Notes: generated from the letters alone by a model not told the origin. A stretch of 64,000 nucleotides of DNA from Fusicatenibacter saccharivorans (GCF_015557635.1 NZ_JADNOP010000001.1:347582-411581); one strand, 5' to 3'; positions 50,195 through 61,332 are shown, counted from the first letter of the stretch. Program-made: numbers and translations.

Positions 50195-50959
50195 CTACGC
50201 TTTCACACCGGACATACTGATTCCCTGTATCAAATAGTCCTGTCCCATTAAGAATATCAATAAAACTGGTACTGCGTAAAAAACGGACGCTGCATAAAAG
50301 ATATCCGGCTGTTCCTCTAAAATCTGGCAAAGATACACGGATAACGGCTGCTGATATGGCTCTCTCAAAAAAATGACCGCCTGGTCTACAATATTCCAAT
50401 TGTCAATAAAAATCAGGATTAATGCAGCAGCAATGGCTGAACTCAAATTAGGCTTTACAATGGAACGATAAATTCTGTATTCGCTGGCTCCGTCCAGTCT
50501 GGCTGCTTCTAACGTTTCCTGCGGAAAATCCTGTATCTGCTGACGAATCAGAAATACCCCCAATGGCTGAAACATTGCCGGAAGAATAATTGCCAAGGAC
50601 GAATTTTGAATGCCCAGCCAATTCGCCACTAAATAATTTGGCACTAAAGTCAGCTGCAGCGGCATAAGCATGACAATCATGTAAAGATAGAACAAAATCT
50701 CCTTGTATTTCCACCTGCATTGCCAAAAGCCGTATGCGGCAAGCGGTGCAAGCAAAAGCTGTCCAATCAAAACCGGAATAGTAATAATCAGGGAATTCCA
50801 CATCATCCGCAAATACAAAGGTCTCTTAAAGAGCAATATAAGATACTCTTCTGGAACTTGTACCGACTTTCCAGCCACAAACAACAACGGAATGACTGCC
50901 AAAATGACAGCTCCCATGCAGATCAGCTTTTCGAAAAAATTCGAATATCTCTTTTTCAT
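50195..50959 (-). CDS. Sugar ABC transporter permease, MalG/CUT1 type (second importer)
   Basis: A 254-residue permease with six hydrophobic segments and the EAA loop LEAARLDGASEYRIYRSIV. The ATG at 50959 (GGTGATTTT before it) is preferred over a GTG twelve bases upstream. It follows its partner permease by 21 bases. No ATPase gene is present, as in the first importer, so a shared ATPase is likely. Substrate unknown; no hydrolase is linked. Confidence 0.88.
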   Translation of the reverse strand: MKKRYSNFFEKLICMGAVILAVIPLLFVAGKSVQVPEEYLILLFKRPLYLRMMWNSLIITIPVLIGQLLLAPLAAYGFWQCRWKYKEILFYLYMIVMLMPLQLTLVPNYLVANWLGIQNSSLAIILPAMFQPLGVFLIRQQIQDFPQETLEAARLDGASEYRIYRSIVKPNLSSAIAAALILIFIDNWNIVDQAVIFLREPYQQPLSVYLCQILEEQPDIFYAASVFYAVPVLLIFLMGQDYLIQGISMSGVKA

Positions 50960-50980
50960 AAAATCACCCACAAAAGATCT

Positions 50981-51829
50981 TTACAAATAATCCAGATTCT
51001 TCCTCTGGACCCGATAAATGATGCCCAGAAAGATTCCCAGTATGAGAAACATACACCATGCTGCAGCTGACAGTTTCTGCATATTAAGTGACAAAAACTG
51101 GTTATTCATATAGTGCTGCAGCATATAAACATACGGTGATGGATAGGCCCCATACAGCATATAGATCTCTTTAAAAACCTTAAAAGAATTCACGATCGAC
51201 ATCAACAGCACAACTAACGTCGTTGGTTTTAATAAGATCCATGTAATATATTGGAATTCCTGCCGCCCTGTAGCTCCATCCAGCTGGCACTGCTCATGAT
51301 AGATCTGCGGAATCCAGTTTATCCCGGACCAGAAAAGGACAATCGAAAAACTGATATTTTTCCACAGATACATCAGGATAATAATCAAAATGGCCCATCT
51401 GGAATTCTCAATATCGAACATGTTTTTTCCAAAAAGCTGTAAAAACCCATCCAGAAAACCATTTCTCTCAAACAAATATTTCCAGAAAGCAATCACCGTT
51501 CCAGATGGAACGATTAATGGGATCAGGAGCAGGATAAGAAGAATTCGACCTCTCCTCTGCTTTTTCAAAACCAGTACCAGAAGCAAAGCAATCGCCATTC
51601 CCAGCGGTATTGCAATCCCGCAAAAAATTCCGGTATTACGGAGTGCTGAAAGGAATAACTCATTTTCGAATAACAGTTTAAAGTTTTTAAGACCCACCCA
51701 TTCCTTGTTCATCATGTTGTCAATCACTGCAAAATACAAGGACAGAAGAAACGGCACGATGTAAAAAGCCATGATCCCGATAAAACTTGGAAGGATAAAA
51801 CACATATAAATAAAATTTCGTTTTTTCAT
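50981..51829 (-). CDS. Sugar ABC transporter permease, MalF type (second importer)
   Basis: A 282-residue permease: six hydrophobic segments (first about 10-32) and a less conserved EAA loop region HEQCQLDGATGRQEFQYI. It lies between the binding lipoprotein and the MalG-type permease. The changed EAA loop (HEQCQLDGA in place of EAAxxDGA) is a modest divergence. Together with its neighbours it forms a CUT1 importer. Confidence 0.87.
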   Translation of the reverse strand: MKKRNFIYMCFILPSFIGIMAFYIVPFLLSLYFAVIDNMMNKEWVGLKNFKLLFENELFLSALRNTGIFCGIAIPLGMAIALLLVLVLKKQRRGRILLILLLIPLIVPSGTVIAFWKYLFERNGFLDGFLQLFGKNMFDIENSRWAILIIILMYLWKNISFSIVLFWSGINWIPQIYHEQCQLDGATGRQEFQYITWILLKPTTLVVLLMSIVNSFKVFKEIYMLYGAYPSPYVYMLQHYMNNQFLSLNMQKLSAAAWCMFLILGIFLGIIYRVQRKNLDYL

Positions 51830-51864
51830 TTCATATACCTGATTCCATGGATTAAGGACAGCTT

Positions 51865-53217
51865 CTACTCATTAACATAAAGCTCTGCTCTTTGCTGAAA
51901 AAGCTTCGCACATTCCTCTGGGGTGATTTTCTGCTCCATACATTCGTTTCGAATTTCAGTCAAAATACTGTCTAACTGTAAATCCCGAAAAGCTTTTGCA
52001 GAAACTTTTTCATTGTATGCTTCCCATTTTTCTGCTGTGTCGTCATCATTTTCCAATTGATACGCAACAAGCTGCCGTGTGTTTTCTTTGTTCAGCATAC
52101 TGCCATAGGTAAAGAAATTTCTGTAGTAAGAATCACTGTTTGCATCTTCGAACTCAAATTGTTTCTGACCAATGCAGAATTTGATAAATTCCCATGCAAG
52201 CGCTTTATCTTTGCAGCCTGAACTCATGGAAAAGTCCTCACCAATTCTCCAGAAAGGAATTTTTCCATCCGTTGATTTCAACAGGATCGGTTTTGTTGCC
52301 GTATCGGTTTCTTCAAACATTCCGCTCGGAGAACCTTCGAGTAAATTTGTAAATGTATTCAGCAGGACACTCTTTCCGGAAAAGCTTTTAATATCCGTGA
52401 ATGCATGGGTCGCATAGGATGGTTGATATTGATACAGTTCCTGCATTTTTCTCAGAAAATCCACATAATTTTCTGAATCAAAATTTACTTCTTCCTTCTT
52501 CAAATAAGCTCTGTCCTCTGTCATCGGCAGAAACACGTAAATATTGTTTTGTACATCAATCGTAAAATCATCATCTGCAATTGGCTTGGCCTGCTGATAT
52601 AACTCATATAAATCATTGATATCCATTTCGTCCGGGACTTCATAATTCAGTTCATCCGTTATGTTTCTATTCAACCGAAGCATAACATAATAAAAACCTT
52701 CCGGAATTTGATACAGTTTTCCATCGACTTCTGCTGCTCGCAGGATATTATCGTAATAATCATCTCTGTTAAAATTAGGATCTGCATCAATATACTGATT
52801 TAAGTCCTCGAAATAGCCGCTGCCTTTCGTCTTAATTTCCGATGGTAAATACGTTGCATCATAAATATCCGCCCGTTGATCCGATGCAAGTTCTGTAAGC
52901 AAGGTATTTAAGCCTTCATTATACTGTTCATCCGTAACATCATTGTCAAAAACAACCTTTGTTTCAATTTTTACGCCTGGATGCTCCTTCATAAATAAAT
53001 CAATCATATGCTGGGTCTGCGGCTCAATAAATAAGGTTCCATATGTAAGCGTTCCTTCCAAATCAGCTCCCTCTTCATAGACAGAAATATCATTTCTCAC
53101 ATCTTTTTCATCTTGGGACCCACTTTGTGTGCTTCCACAGGCGCCAATCGCTGCTGCACATAGCATTCCAATTACCACGCAGAATACCTTTTTACCATAT
53201 TTTCCGAGTTTTTTCAT
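51865..53217 (-). CDS. Sugar-binding lipoprotein of the second ABC importer
   Basis: A 450-residue solute-binding protein. Residues 1-27 carry a lipoprotein signal with a lipobox ending in IGAC, followed by a polar linker (GSTQSGSQDEKDVRN) and a two-lobed family 1 fold (KGSGYFEDLNQYIDADPNF, CKDKALAWEFIKFCIGQKQF). The ATG at 53217 with AAAGGA upstream is chosen. First gene of the four-gene operon binding protein, two permeases and a membrane-anchored protein. Sugar unknown. Confidence 0.88.
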   Translation of the reverse strand: MKKLGKYGKKVFCVVIGMLCAAAIGACGSTQSGSQDEKDVRNDISVYEEGADLEGTLTYGTLFIEPQTQHMIDLFMKEHPGVKIETKVVFDNDVTDEQYNEGLNTLLTELASDQRADIYDATYLPSEIKTKGSGYFEDLNQYIDADPNFNRDDYYDNILRAAEVDGKLYQIPEGFYYVMLRLNRNITDELNYEVPDEMDINDLYELYQQAKPIADDDFTIDVQNNIYVFLPMTEDRAYLKKEEVNFDSENYVDFLRKMQELYQYQPSYATHAFTDIKSFSGKSVLLNTFTNLLEGSPSGMFEETDTATKPILLKSTDGKIPFWRIGEDFSMSSGCKDKALAWEFIKFCIGQKQFEFEDANSDSYYRNFFTYGSMLNKENTRQLVAYQLENDDDTAEKWEAYNEKVSAKAFRDLQLDSILTEIRNECMEQKITPEECAKLFQQRAELYVNE

Positions 53218-53265
53218 AGGCACTTTTCCTTTCAATTTTTCTCACCGCTTATATTTCTATATTTT

Positions 53266-53293
53266 ATTATATATCCTCCGTTTCATTTGACAA
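53266..53293 (-). promoter_or_regulatory. Promoter of the second sugar ABC operon
   Basis: TTGTCA (53288-53293) and TATAAT (53266-53271), spacing 16, about 50 bases before the coding start. No LacI-type operator was recognised. Confidence 0.55.
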
Positions 53294-53343
53294 TATGCTT
53301 ATTTTTACTATATTTTCAGAATTATTTTTATTAGTTTTGCACA

Positions 53344-53392
53344 TAAAAATGCCCTGACACTTTTTCCTTTTTGAAAAATAGCATCCGGGCAT
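53344..53392 (-). terminator. Hairpin after the yaiI/yqxD pseudogene
   Basis: ATGCCCGGA pairs with TCAGGGCAT across a long loop, with TTTTT following on the minus strand. Confidence 0.45.
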
Positions 53393-53437
53393 ATCTCCTA
53401 ATATTATCAAATCACTTTATTTCACTCTCTGATAATT

Positions 53438-53913
53438 TTATCTTCTAAACTCTTTTCCTTCTTTCTCCTGTATCATCCCTAACATTTTTTCAAAAGACTG
53501 TTCAAATCCCTCAGTATCCGCCTTTTTTTCGCTTCTTTGTCCTTCTGACACGATGATGCGGGTATTTTTTCACTTCGTTGTTTAAATAACGCTCCATGAG
53601 CATCTAATCGATATTCTTATTCGTGTACCATTTACCAGAATGATGAATCGCATAAGAACCTCTTCCCAACGCTATCGCCGTCACACCATAATCCTGCGAT
53701 ACGACAATATCGCCTTTATGACAGACACGGATCAGTTCATAATCCACAGCATCTGCTCCATCACCAACCACGACTATTTCGCTATAATCCGATATCAAAT
53801 ATCAAATCATGATTGGTATCGCACAACAGTGTTACCGGAACACAATGCTCTTTTGCAATTTTCTCAACCGTCTCAATTACCGGACAGGCATCTGCATCGA
53901 CCAATATTTGCAT
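53438..53913 (-). pseudogene. Frameshifted YaiI/YqxD-family (DUF188) gene
   Basis: From the ATG at 53913 (AGGAG upstream) the frame reads MQILVDADACPVIETVEKIA, then KEHCVPVTLLCDTNHDLI, then goes out of frame. The correct continuation (ISDYSEIVVVGDGADAVDYE, KGDIVVSQDYGVTAIALG, HHSGKWYTN) resumes in another frame from about 53798. A tandem copy of the seven-base unit TATCAAA at 53793-53799 and 53800-53806 explains the shift. Another stop follows GKWYTNKNID, and the arginine-rich tail lies in a further frame. The intact family member is a PIN-like putative nuclease of about 150 residues. Confidence 0.85.
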
Positions 53914-53926
53914 TCTTCTGTTTCTC

Positions 53927-55387
53927 CTACTTTATGATTACCCAATTCGATTTTCTGTTTGTTCCATTTTGTACCAACACACCATTTTGCTGTAAAGAAA
54001 CAAATATTCGTGAAACAGTTCTTTTGGACACACCGATCTGTTCCGCATAATACGCCTGGGTTGCAAATGGGTTCTTTTCTATAGCCTGTAACAGTTTTTC
54101 TATCTGAACCTGTTCCTTCGTTCGTGATATTTTAACGCCATCAATGCCATTTTTTATATCATTAACGCCATTTTTTGTTTTCTTGGCGTTGATTCTGGCG
54201 TTATTTGTATCGTTTTGTCCTCGATAGATATTGATACGCAAGTCAACTTCTCCACCAATAAACTCCGGTTCATGTAGTCCAGCAGATTTTACCTTGTCTA
54301 TAATTCTCGGAATCCCGCTTCCCCAATGTTCAATCAGATTCATATACGAAAAGGCATGTGCAAGGGCTTCATTCCTGATTTTGGAATAGCCTTCTTTCAT
54401 ACGCTCCAACGTTTGTCCCATCGGCAATTTCCCCGGCGATGTGATTTCCAGTCGGTTGTCATACACCGCAACCTGTATTGTACCATGATCCAGATAGCTG
54501 CGATGCACCACCGCGTTGATAATCAACTCACGAATTGCATCCGGCGGGATTTCATAAATATCCTGACGGTAAATGCCGACAAGCGTAGCTCCCAGATGAA
54601 TATTTCGCAGAACAAACTGAAATGCTTCCTCTATTTGTTCCCACAAAGGACCCGTATATTCCCTTCGATCAACAAAAACCGCTTTCGTTGTTCCCTTAAA
54701 CACACCGCACTGAATGGCAACATGAAGCCCTCCACAGCCCGTTAAGATAGCATAAGCGTTAGAAGGGTAGTCTTTTCCATCACGTTCAATCAAAATACCC
54801 CATGATCGAAGCTGCTGCTTTCCAACGTCTTTTACCGATGCTTTCTGCTCCTCATTATGGGCATTTTTGACTGCCTGCTCCTTCATCGCTTTACAAAGCG
54901 TATCAATTTCTTCTTCTGTAACACTCAGTCCAGTACATAACGCCTGATCAAAATAACGATTGCTTCCCTCAAGCATCAGCTCTTTGATCATATACTCGTC
55001 AGCAAGCCGGGTTGTTCCAGCAACACGGACATATACGCCTCTCTCTCGTCCAAGCGCTTTAATGTAATATGGCCGCTGTCTGCCTTCAGAAATTTCTGCC
55101 ACAATAACCGTCTTGCCATCAACTGTCTGCAGCGTAATATCTGGAATAATTGCCGGTTCACAGCTATCCGAGACGGCATTGGCAATCGCATCCATCTTTT
55201 TGAATACATCTTCCTTGTCAAAGCCAACCACTTCTCGGGTTTTATCCGCAATTCCAAAAATAATTTTTCCTCCGGTTCCATTTGCAAAGGCAACCACAGA
55301 CTTCATATATTTGATGCTCTTTTCCGGCAGGTTCTCTTTGAATTCTACGTTTTTGGATTCTCCTGCAAGAATTTCTTCTATGGTCAT
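53927..55387 (-). CDS. AlbA_2 (Schlafen-like) ATP-binding transcriptional regulator
   Basis: A 486-residue protein with an N-terminal AlbA_2 domain (VEFKENLPEKSIKYMKSVVA, FANGTGGKIIFGIAD), a central region, a GHKL-like ATPase segment (IRELIINAVVHRSYLDHG, WGSGIPRII) and a C-terminal winged helix (QAYYAEQIGVSKRTVSRIF). A low-complexity, Asn/Lys-rich linker with repeated INAKK/NGVND/NGIDG units separates the last two. The family is widespread and often near mobile or defence genes; its function is unclear. GAGGTG precedes the ATG at 55387. It begins 14 bases upstream of the yaiI pseudogene's start. Confidence 0.88.
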   Translation of the reverse strand: MTIEEILAGESKNVEFKENLPEKSIKYMKSVVAFANGTGGKIIFGIADKTREVVGFDKEDVFKKMDAIANAVSDSCEPAIIPDITLQTVDGKTVIVAEISEGRQRPYYIKALGRERGVYVRVAGTTRLADEYMIKELMLEGSNRYFDQALCTGLSVTEEEIDTLCKAMKEQAVKNAHNEEQKASVKDVGKQQLRSWGILIERDGKDYPSNAYAILTGCGGLHVAIQCGVFKGTTKAVFVDRREYTGPLWEQIEEAFQFVLRNIHLGATLVGIYRQDIYEIPPDAIRELIINAVVHRSYLDHGTIQVAVYDNRLEITSPGKLPMGQTLERMKEGYSKIRNEALAHAFSYMNLIEHWGSGIPRIIDKVKSAGLHEPEFIGGEVDLRINIYRGQNDTNNARINAKKTKNGVNDIKNGIDGVKISRTKEQVQIEKLLQAIEKNPFATQAYYAEQIGVSKRTVSRIFVSLQQNGVLVQNGTNRKSNWVIIK

Positions 55388-55712
55388 AAATACACCTCGC
55401 TATCCGTGTTTATTTTAATAAATCAATGCTTAAAGTTCTCTTTATATCTGTTACCTTAACATATAATTCTCATTCAAGCAATGCAGTACTTTTAAAAATC
55501 GTAATTCATTTTTTCAAGTCTGTCAATTCTATTATTTTCCTTTTCTCGCGCATGATCAGATTCAATCATAGGGCGAAAAGTACAGAATCTATTAGTCCCT
55601 TACCAACTCAAAACATCCTTAAGCATTTGTTTTACCGCTTCAAAAGTTAACCTGCTGGATATTTTTTTATATTGTGAACAGAAATCTTTGTTATACGGAG
55701 CCACCGTTTTTA
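55388..55712. other. Region with decayed coding fragment
   Basis: No intact gene is visible. On the minus strand one frame gives RLTFEAVKQMLKDVLSW, a stop, and then MIESDHAREKENNRIDRLEK and MNYDF in the same frame, suggesting a dead gene. The A/T content is high. Confidence 0.4.
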
Positions 55713-55733
55713 AATAGTGCATATGCACTATTT
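55712..55733. repeat. 22-base perfect palindrome
   Basis: AAATAGTGCAT followed by its exact complement. It is followed on the plus strand by an acidic C-terminal coding remnant (DDDLDKDEFEEGFYIDFF, stop at about 55800). It could be an operator or an insertion scar. Confidence 0.45.
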
Positions 55734-55819
55734 TCTTACCGAAGATGACGATCTTGATAAGGATGAATTTGAAGAAGGCTTTTACATTGACTTCTTTTAA
55801 TCTATCGTCTGTTTGCCAT

Positions 55820-55845
55820 GCCCGCCTTTGTGCGGGCTCTTTTTA
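55820..55845 (+). terminator. Plus-strand terminator
   Basis: GCCCGC/GCGGGC with loop CTTTGT and TCTTTTT. It follows an acidic coding remnant and may be left from a lost gene. Confidence 0.7.
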
Positions 55846-55882
55846 TCAAGAGTTCGACGGAAGTCGAACTTTCCTATTGTAC

Positions 55883-55924
55883 AAAAAAGCAGGCACATCA
55901 AGTATCTCTACTTCATGTGCCTGC
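55883..55924 (-). terminator. Minus-strand terminator
   Basis: GCAGGCACATGAAGT pairs imperfectly with ACTTGATGTGCCTGC and is followed by TTTTTT on the minus strand. It lies beyond the tmRNA terminator. AAACGGTCT is repeated at 55933, 56033 and 56043 in the gap between. Confidence 0.65.
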
Positions 55925-56090
55925 AGCACTTTGAAACGGTCTCTTTTACGTTCTTAACAGTGCGAATAAAGATAAAGTTTGACAAAATTTCGAATTTTTC
56001 CTTTCTTTTTTGACCAAAATTCATGCGGTTTTAAACGGTCTGAAACGGTCTAAAGCGGCATTTTTGCCCTGTTTTTTCCATCAAAAATGT

Positions 56091-56131
56091 ACAAAAAAAC
56101 CGCTAAAACACTGGATTTTAGCGGTTTTTCA
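56091..56131 (-). terminator. tmRNA terminator
   Basis: AAAAACCGCTAAAA and its complement form a 14-base-pair stem followed by seven T. Confidence 0.9.
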
Positions 56132-56135
56132 GGTA

Positions 56136-56490
56136 TGGACCTGAGGGGAATCGAACCCCTGTCCGAAAGCCTATTCATTCAGGCATCTCCCATTACAGTC
56201 ATTCTATTAAAGGTTCCCCCATCGGCACGCCGGATGACAGGCTTGCCGCTTCGGTAGCTTCATAAAATCTTCCATCTCCGCAAAGCTTTGGAAACGAAGT
56301 GCTCCGCATCTGTTTGATGCCAGGAGAATAGCCGCGGAAAACTATTCAGCTGACAACGCCGCACTTAGGCAGCGTACGCTACGTAATTATCGTCTGCGTT
56401 TAAATTTAGGTTCCAGGTTGATGACGCGGTCCCGGAGTCCACGAATGGCTTCCCAAACTTCAAAACCCCCGTCGAAACCAGTACAAGCCC
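56136..56490 (-). ncRNA. ssrA: tmRNA
   Basis: Rescues stalled ribosomes by trans-translation. The mature RNA of about 355 bases begins GGGCTTGTACTGGTTTCGAC, with the conserved GGTTTCGACGGGG, and ends with the T arm AGGGGTTCGATTCCCCT and acceptor strand CAGGTCC plus A. GGGCTTG and CAGGTCC form a seven-pair acceptor stem with two G-U pairs. CCA is not encoded and must be added. The tag frame (56365-56397) reads GCA GAC GAT AAT TAC GTA GCG TAC GCT GCC TAA, giving ADDNYVAYAA, so the tail is AYAA where ALAA is commoner. It lies directly downstream of smpB's partner genes on the same strand but has its own promoter. Confidence 0.96.
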
Positions 56491-56582
56491 GTGCTGGTTC
56501 TACAGACGCTTTTCTTTGATACGGGGACGCAAACAGATCGTCCCGGTGCAGTGAAAACTCTCTTTCAACTGCCGTATATCGT

Positions 56583-56612
56583 ATTATAGTCTTTCCCCAT
56601 ACTTTTTGTCAA
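56583..56612 (-). promoter_or_regulatory. tmRNA promoter
   Basis: TTGACA (56607-56612) and TATAAT (56583-56588), both perfect, with 18 bases between. The precursor would carry about 85 extra 5' bases, removed by RNase P. Confidence 0.85.
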
Positions 56613-56618
56613 GGATTT

Positions 56619-57089
56619 TTAATACAGATTTTTAACTTTGAAATCTCTCTCCGCCTCACGTCTCTGATCCTTCTTTGCGATATCCTGCCGTTTATCATAC
56701 AGTTTTTTACCGCGTGCCAGACCGATCTCGACTTTTACGAGGCTGCCTTTAAAATACACCTGCAGCGGAACGAGCGTGTAGCCTTTTTCCTTGATCTGCG
56801 CCTCAAGTTTGCGGATCTCATAGTCGTGTAGCAGCAGTTTCCGGATGCGCAGCGGGTCTTTATTGAATATGTTGCCCTTCTCGTACGGACTGATGTGCAT
56901 GCCGTATATGAATACCTCATCACGCTCAATGCGGATGAAGGATTCCTTGATGCTGCATTTTCCCATGCGGAGGGATTTTACCTCGGTACCGGCAAGGGAG
57001 ATGCCGGCCTCGTATTTATCCTCGATAAAATAGTCATGATATGCCTTTTTATTGTTGGCAATCATTCGATTTCCTTTTTGTTTTGTCAT
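56619..57089 (-). CDS. smpB: SsrA-binding protein SmpB
   Basis: Binds tmRNA and mimics the anticodon arm in the ribosome. The 156-residue protein is full length: [40 protein letters not shown], a central OB-fold and the C-terminal tail [19 protein letters not shown] that reaches the mRNA channel. GGAGG lies eight bases before the ATG at 57089. It is 20 bases downstream of rnr and just upstream of the tmRNA gene, so trans-translation components are clustered. Confidence 0.97.
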   Translation of the reverse strand: MTKQKGNRMIANNKKAYHDYFIEDKYEAGISLAGTEVKSLRMGKCSIKESFIRIERDEVFIYGMHISPYEKGNIFNKDPLRIRKLLLHDYEIRKLEAQIKEKGYTLVPLQVYFKGSLVKVEIGLARGKKLYDKRQDIAKKDQRREAERDFKVKNLY

Positions 57090-57108
57090 AGCTTTTTCCT
57101 CCAGGGAT

Positions 57109-59091
57109 TTATTCTGTCTCGGTTTCTTTTTCTACATACGTAAAATCGATTGTCCGGTTGGCAGGCTCGGCGTTTCGTACACGGACACGCACCGGCTCAC
57201 CAAGGCGGAATACTCTTCCGTGCTGCTCTCCGACCAGACGGTAATTTTCTTCATCGAAATTGTAATAATCGTCTTTGAGTGTCATAATGTGAACGAGTCC
57301 CTCGACGGTATTTGGCAGCTCTACATAGAAGCCCCAGCCGGTCACGCCGGAAATGACGCCGTCGTACTCTTCGCCGACATGCTCCAGCATATATTCGGCT
57401 TTCTTCAGCTTCACAGCCTCTCTTTCTGCCTCTGCAGCACGCTGCTCCATCGCACTCGACTGCTCCGCCACATGCTGCAAAATGGACGAATATTTGCCGA
57501 TTCTGCCGCCCTTGTCGAGACGTCCCCGCAGATCATCCTTGATAATGCGGTGGATCTGCAGATCCGGGTAACGGCGGATTGGTGAGGTAAAATGGCAGTA
57601 ATATGACGCTGCCAGTCCGAAGTGGCCGCTGCATTCCGGGGTATAAATGGCTCTTGCCATCGACCGGAGCAGCAGGCGGCTGATCAACGGCTCTTCCGGG
57701 GTTCCCTCGATGCTGGTGAGAATCTTCTGCACCTCACCCGGCGTAATCTCATGGGAACGCTTTTCGACTTTGATGCCCTGTTCACGGATCAGCGTCAGCG
57801 TTGCCTCCATGCGGTCTCCGTCCGGCTTGTCATGCGTCCGGTATAAGAACGGGATTTCGCGTGTGCAGTATTCCTCTGCCACGGTCTCGTTCGCCATCAG
57901 CATGAAGTCCTCGATCATCCGTGTTGCCACGTTCGACGGATACGGGCAGATCTCCACCGGCGTCCCTTCTGCATCAAGAATTACTTTGCTCTCCGGGAAT
58001 TCAAAATCAATTGCTCCGCGTTCTTTCCGACAGCTCCGGATCAGTGCAGACAGTTCCTGCATCTGGCGGAACATCGGAACCAGCTCATGATATTCCTCCA
58101 TCAGCTCCGGATGTGCTTCCGGCTCGGTCAGGATTGCATTGACGGCGGTGTAGGTCATGCGGCGGTCCACGCGGATCACCGTCTCAGCGATCTGATGGCC
58201 GATCACACGGCCTTTCTCGTTGATCGTCATAATACAGGAGAGTGCCAGGCGCTCCTGTCCTTCATTCAGGGAACAGATGCCGTTTGACAGACGCTTCGGC
58301 AGCATCGGAATGACGCGGTCCGGCAGATAGACACTGGTGCCGCGCTTTAACGCCTCACGGTCGAGGGCGGAATTTTCCTGCACATAGTTGCTCACATCAG
58401 CGATATGAACGCCAAGCGTCCACGTATCGCCCGCTTTTGTGACGGATACGGCGTCATCGAGGTCTTTGGCATCCTCGCCGTCGATTGTCACCATCTGCCA
58501 GCTTTTCAGATCGAGGCGGCCGTTGTAATCGTTTGGAATTACTTCCTCCGGGCATTTTTCTGCCTGTGTGATCACGCGTGCCGGGAACTCCTCCGGGATC
58601 TGGTAAGCGTCCACGACTGCCTGGATATCGACAGTCTGGATACGCGGCTTCTTCTCTGTGTCGCCGTCCTTTCCATTCTTTCTGTGGAATCGGTCATCGC
58701 GTCCTCTTCTGCCCTGCTCTCCGGCGCGGCGGTCTCTTTTTTCCCGTTTTTCCGTCGTTGTGGATGCACCGCGGCTCTTCTGGTAACGGCCGTCGGAGAT
58801 CACATCGATTTTTCCTTCTTTTACCAGGATTTCCATAACCTCCGCAAGCTCCGACCGTTTTGCTTTCGGCACCTGCAGCAGCATGGCAATGTCTTTCAGA
58901 CGCATCGGCTCATAGTTTTTCGAGCTTACGAGATCCATGAGCAGCGTCTTGCGGTTTTTCAGCAGTTTCGAACTTCTGGAACGCGGATGGCCCGCATGAC
59001 CGCCATGGTTCCCTCTGTTCTGTCCTGCATGGGACGCCGCGCTGCCCTGCGGATATTTCCTCCGATCTTTTTTCTTCTTATTATCTTTCAT
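57109..59091 (-). CDS. rnr: Ribonuclease R lacking cold-shock domains
   Basis: A 3'-5' exoribonuclease that degrades structured RNA and trans-translation mRNAs. Length is 660 residues against roughly 700-780 in relatives. An arginine/lysine-rich N-terminus (1-44) precedes the winged helix (about 45-103, [20 protein letters not shown]). A basic low-complexity stretch of about 50 residues ([20 protein letters not shown]) is followed directly by the pre-catalytic [14 protein letters not shown]. The two cold-shock domains normally found there are absent. The RNB catalytic domain ([13 protein letters not shown]) and the C-terminal S1 domain (about 575-655) are intact. It starts after the secG terminator and runs into smpB. 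Confidence 0.93.
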   Translation of the reverse strand: MKDNKKKKDRRKYPQGSAASHAGQNRGNHGGHAGHPRSRSSKLLKNRKTLLMDLVSSKNYEPMRLKDIAMLLQVPKAKRSELAEVMEILVKEGKIDVISDGRYQKSRGASTTTEKREKRDRRAGEQGRRGRDDRFHRKNGKDGDTEKKPRIQTVDIQAVVDAYQIPEEFPARVITQAEKCPEEVIPNDYNGRLDLKSWQMVTIDGEDAKDLDDAVSVTKAGDTWTLGVHIADVSNYVQENSALDREALKRGTSVYLPDRVIPMLPKRLSNGICSLNEGQERLALSCIMTINEKGRVIGHQIAETVIRVDRRMTYTAVNAILTEPEAHPELMEEYHELVPMFRQMQELSALIRSCRKERGAIDFEFPESKVILDAEGTPVEICPYPSNVATRMIEDFMLMANETVAEEYCTREIPFLYRTHDKPDGDRMEATLTLIREQGIKVEKRSHEITPGEVQKILTSIEGTPEEPLISRLLLRSMARAIYTPECSGHFGLAASYYCHFTSPIRRYPDLQIHRIIKDDLRGRLDKGGRIGKYSSILQHVAEQSSAMEQRAAEAEREAVKLKKAEYMLEHVGEEYDGVISGVTGWGFYVELPNTVEGLVHIMTLKDDYYNFDEENYRLVGEQHGRVFRLGEPVRVRVRNAEPANRTIDFTYVEKETETE

Positions 59092-59111
59092 CTATTATCT
59101 CCTCTTTGTAG

Positions 59112-59153
59112 AAAAAGACACCCTTACGCCTTCTCGTGGGAATAAGGATGTCT
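59112..59153 (-). terminator. Hairpin between secG and rnr
   Basis: AAAGACATCCTTA pairs with TAAGGGTGTCTTT, followed by TTTTTC on the minus strand. Confidence 0.8.
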
Positions 59154-59161
59154 TTACTTTG

Positions 59162-59398
59162 CTAAAAATTCATGTTTAATACAACCGACAGTACAATAAA
59201 CAGAACTGCCATGATTTTTGTTGCACGGATCAGAGTTCCTTCTGCAGAACGGCTTTTGTTTCTTCCCCAGTAAGTGTCTGAGATACCTGCAATAGCACCG
59301 AGACCCTGCTGTTTTCCTTCCTGCATCAATACAACAACGGTTAAAGCAATACAATCAATGACATAAATGACTGTCAAAATCGTTCTTAAAATTTCCAC
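59162..59398 (-). CDS. secG: Protein translocase subunit SecG
   Basis: A small membrane subunit of the SecYEG channel. The 78-residue protein has two membrane helices (about 4-24 and 55-76), the conserved VVLMQEGKQQGLGA segment, and the loop DTYWGRNKSRSAEGT. The start is a GTG at 59398, preceded by GGAGGTG seven bases upstream. The secG-rnr-smpB-ssrA order is a familiar Firmicutes arrangement. Confidence 0.94.
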   Translation of the reverse strand: MEILRTILTVIYVIDCIALTVVVLMQEGKQQGLGAIAGISDTYWGRNKSRSAEGTLIRATKIMAVLFIVLSVVLNMNF

Positions 59399-59484
59399 AA
59401 TTACACCTCCTACGGCTAACTTATATTATTTTACCATAGTGGAAGAACGATTTCAACTGTTATTTGCCTGTTTTACGCCGTTTT

Positions 59485-61207
<1,723 letters not shown>

Positions 61208-61213
61208 GACTTT

Positions 61214-61242
61214 ACTATATCAGTTTTCTCACCATTTGTCAA
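61214..61242 (-). promoter_or_regulatory. Promoter of enolase
   Basis: TTGACA (61237-61242) and TATAGT (61214-61219), spacing 17. Confidence 0.7.
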
Positions 61243-61332
61243 CACCTTATTTTGATTTTTTATCTGTTTTCCATTTTTATTCTGTCTCTTATTGCGTAAT
61301 TATTTTTATTTTCAGATTATTATAGCAAAATA

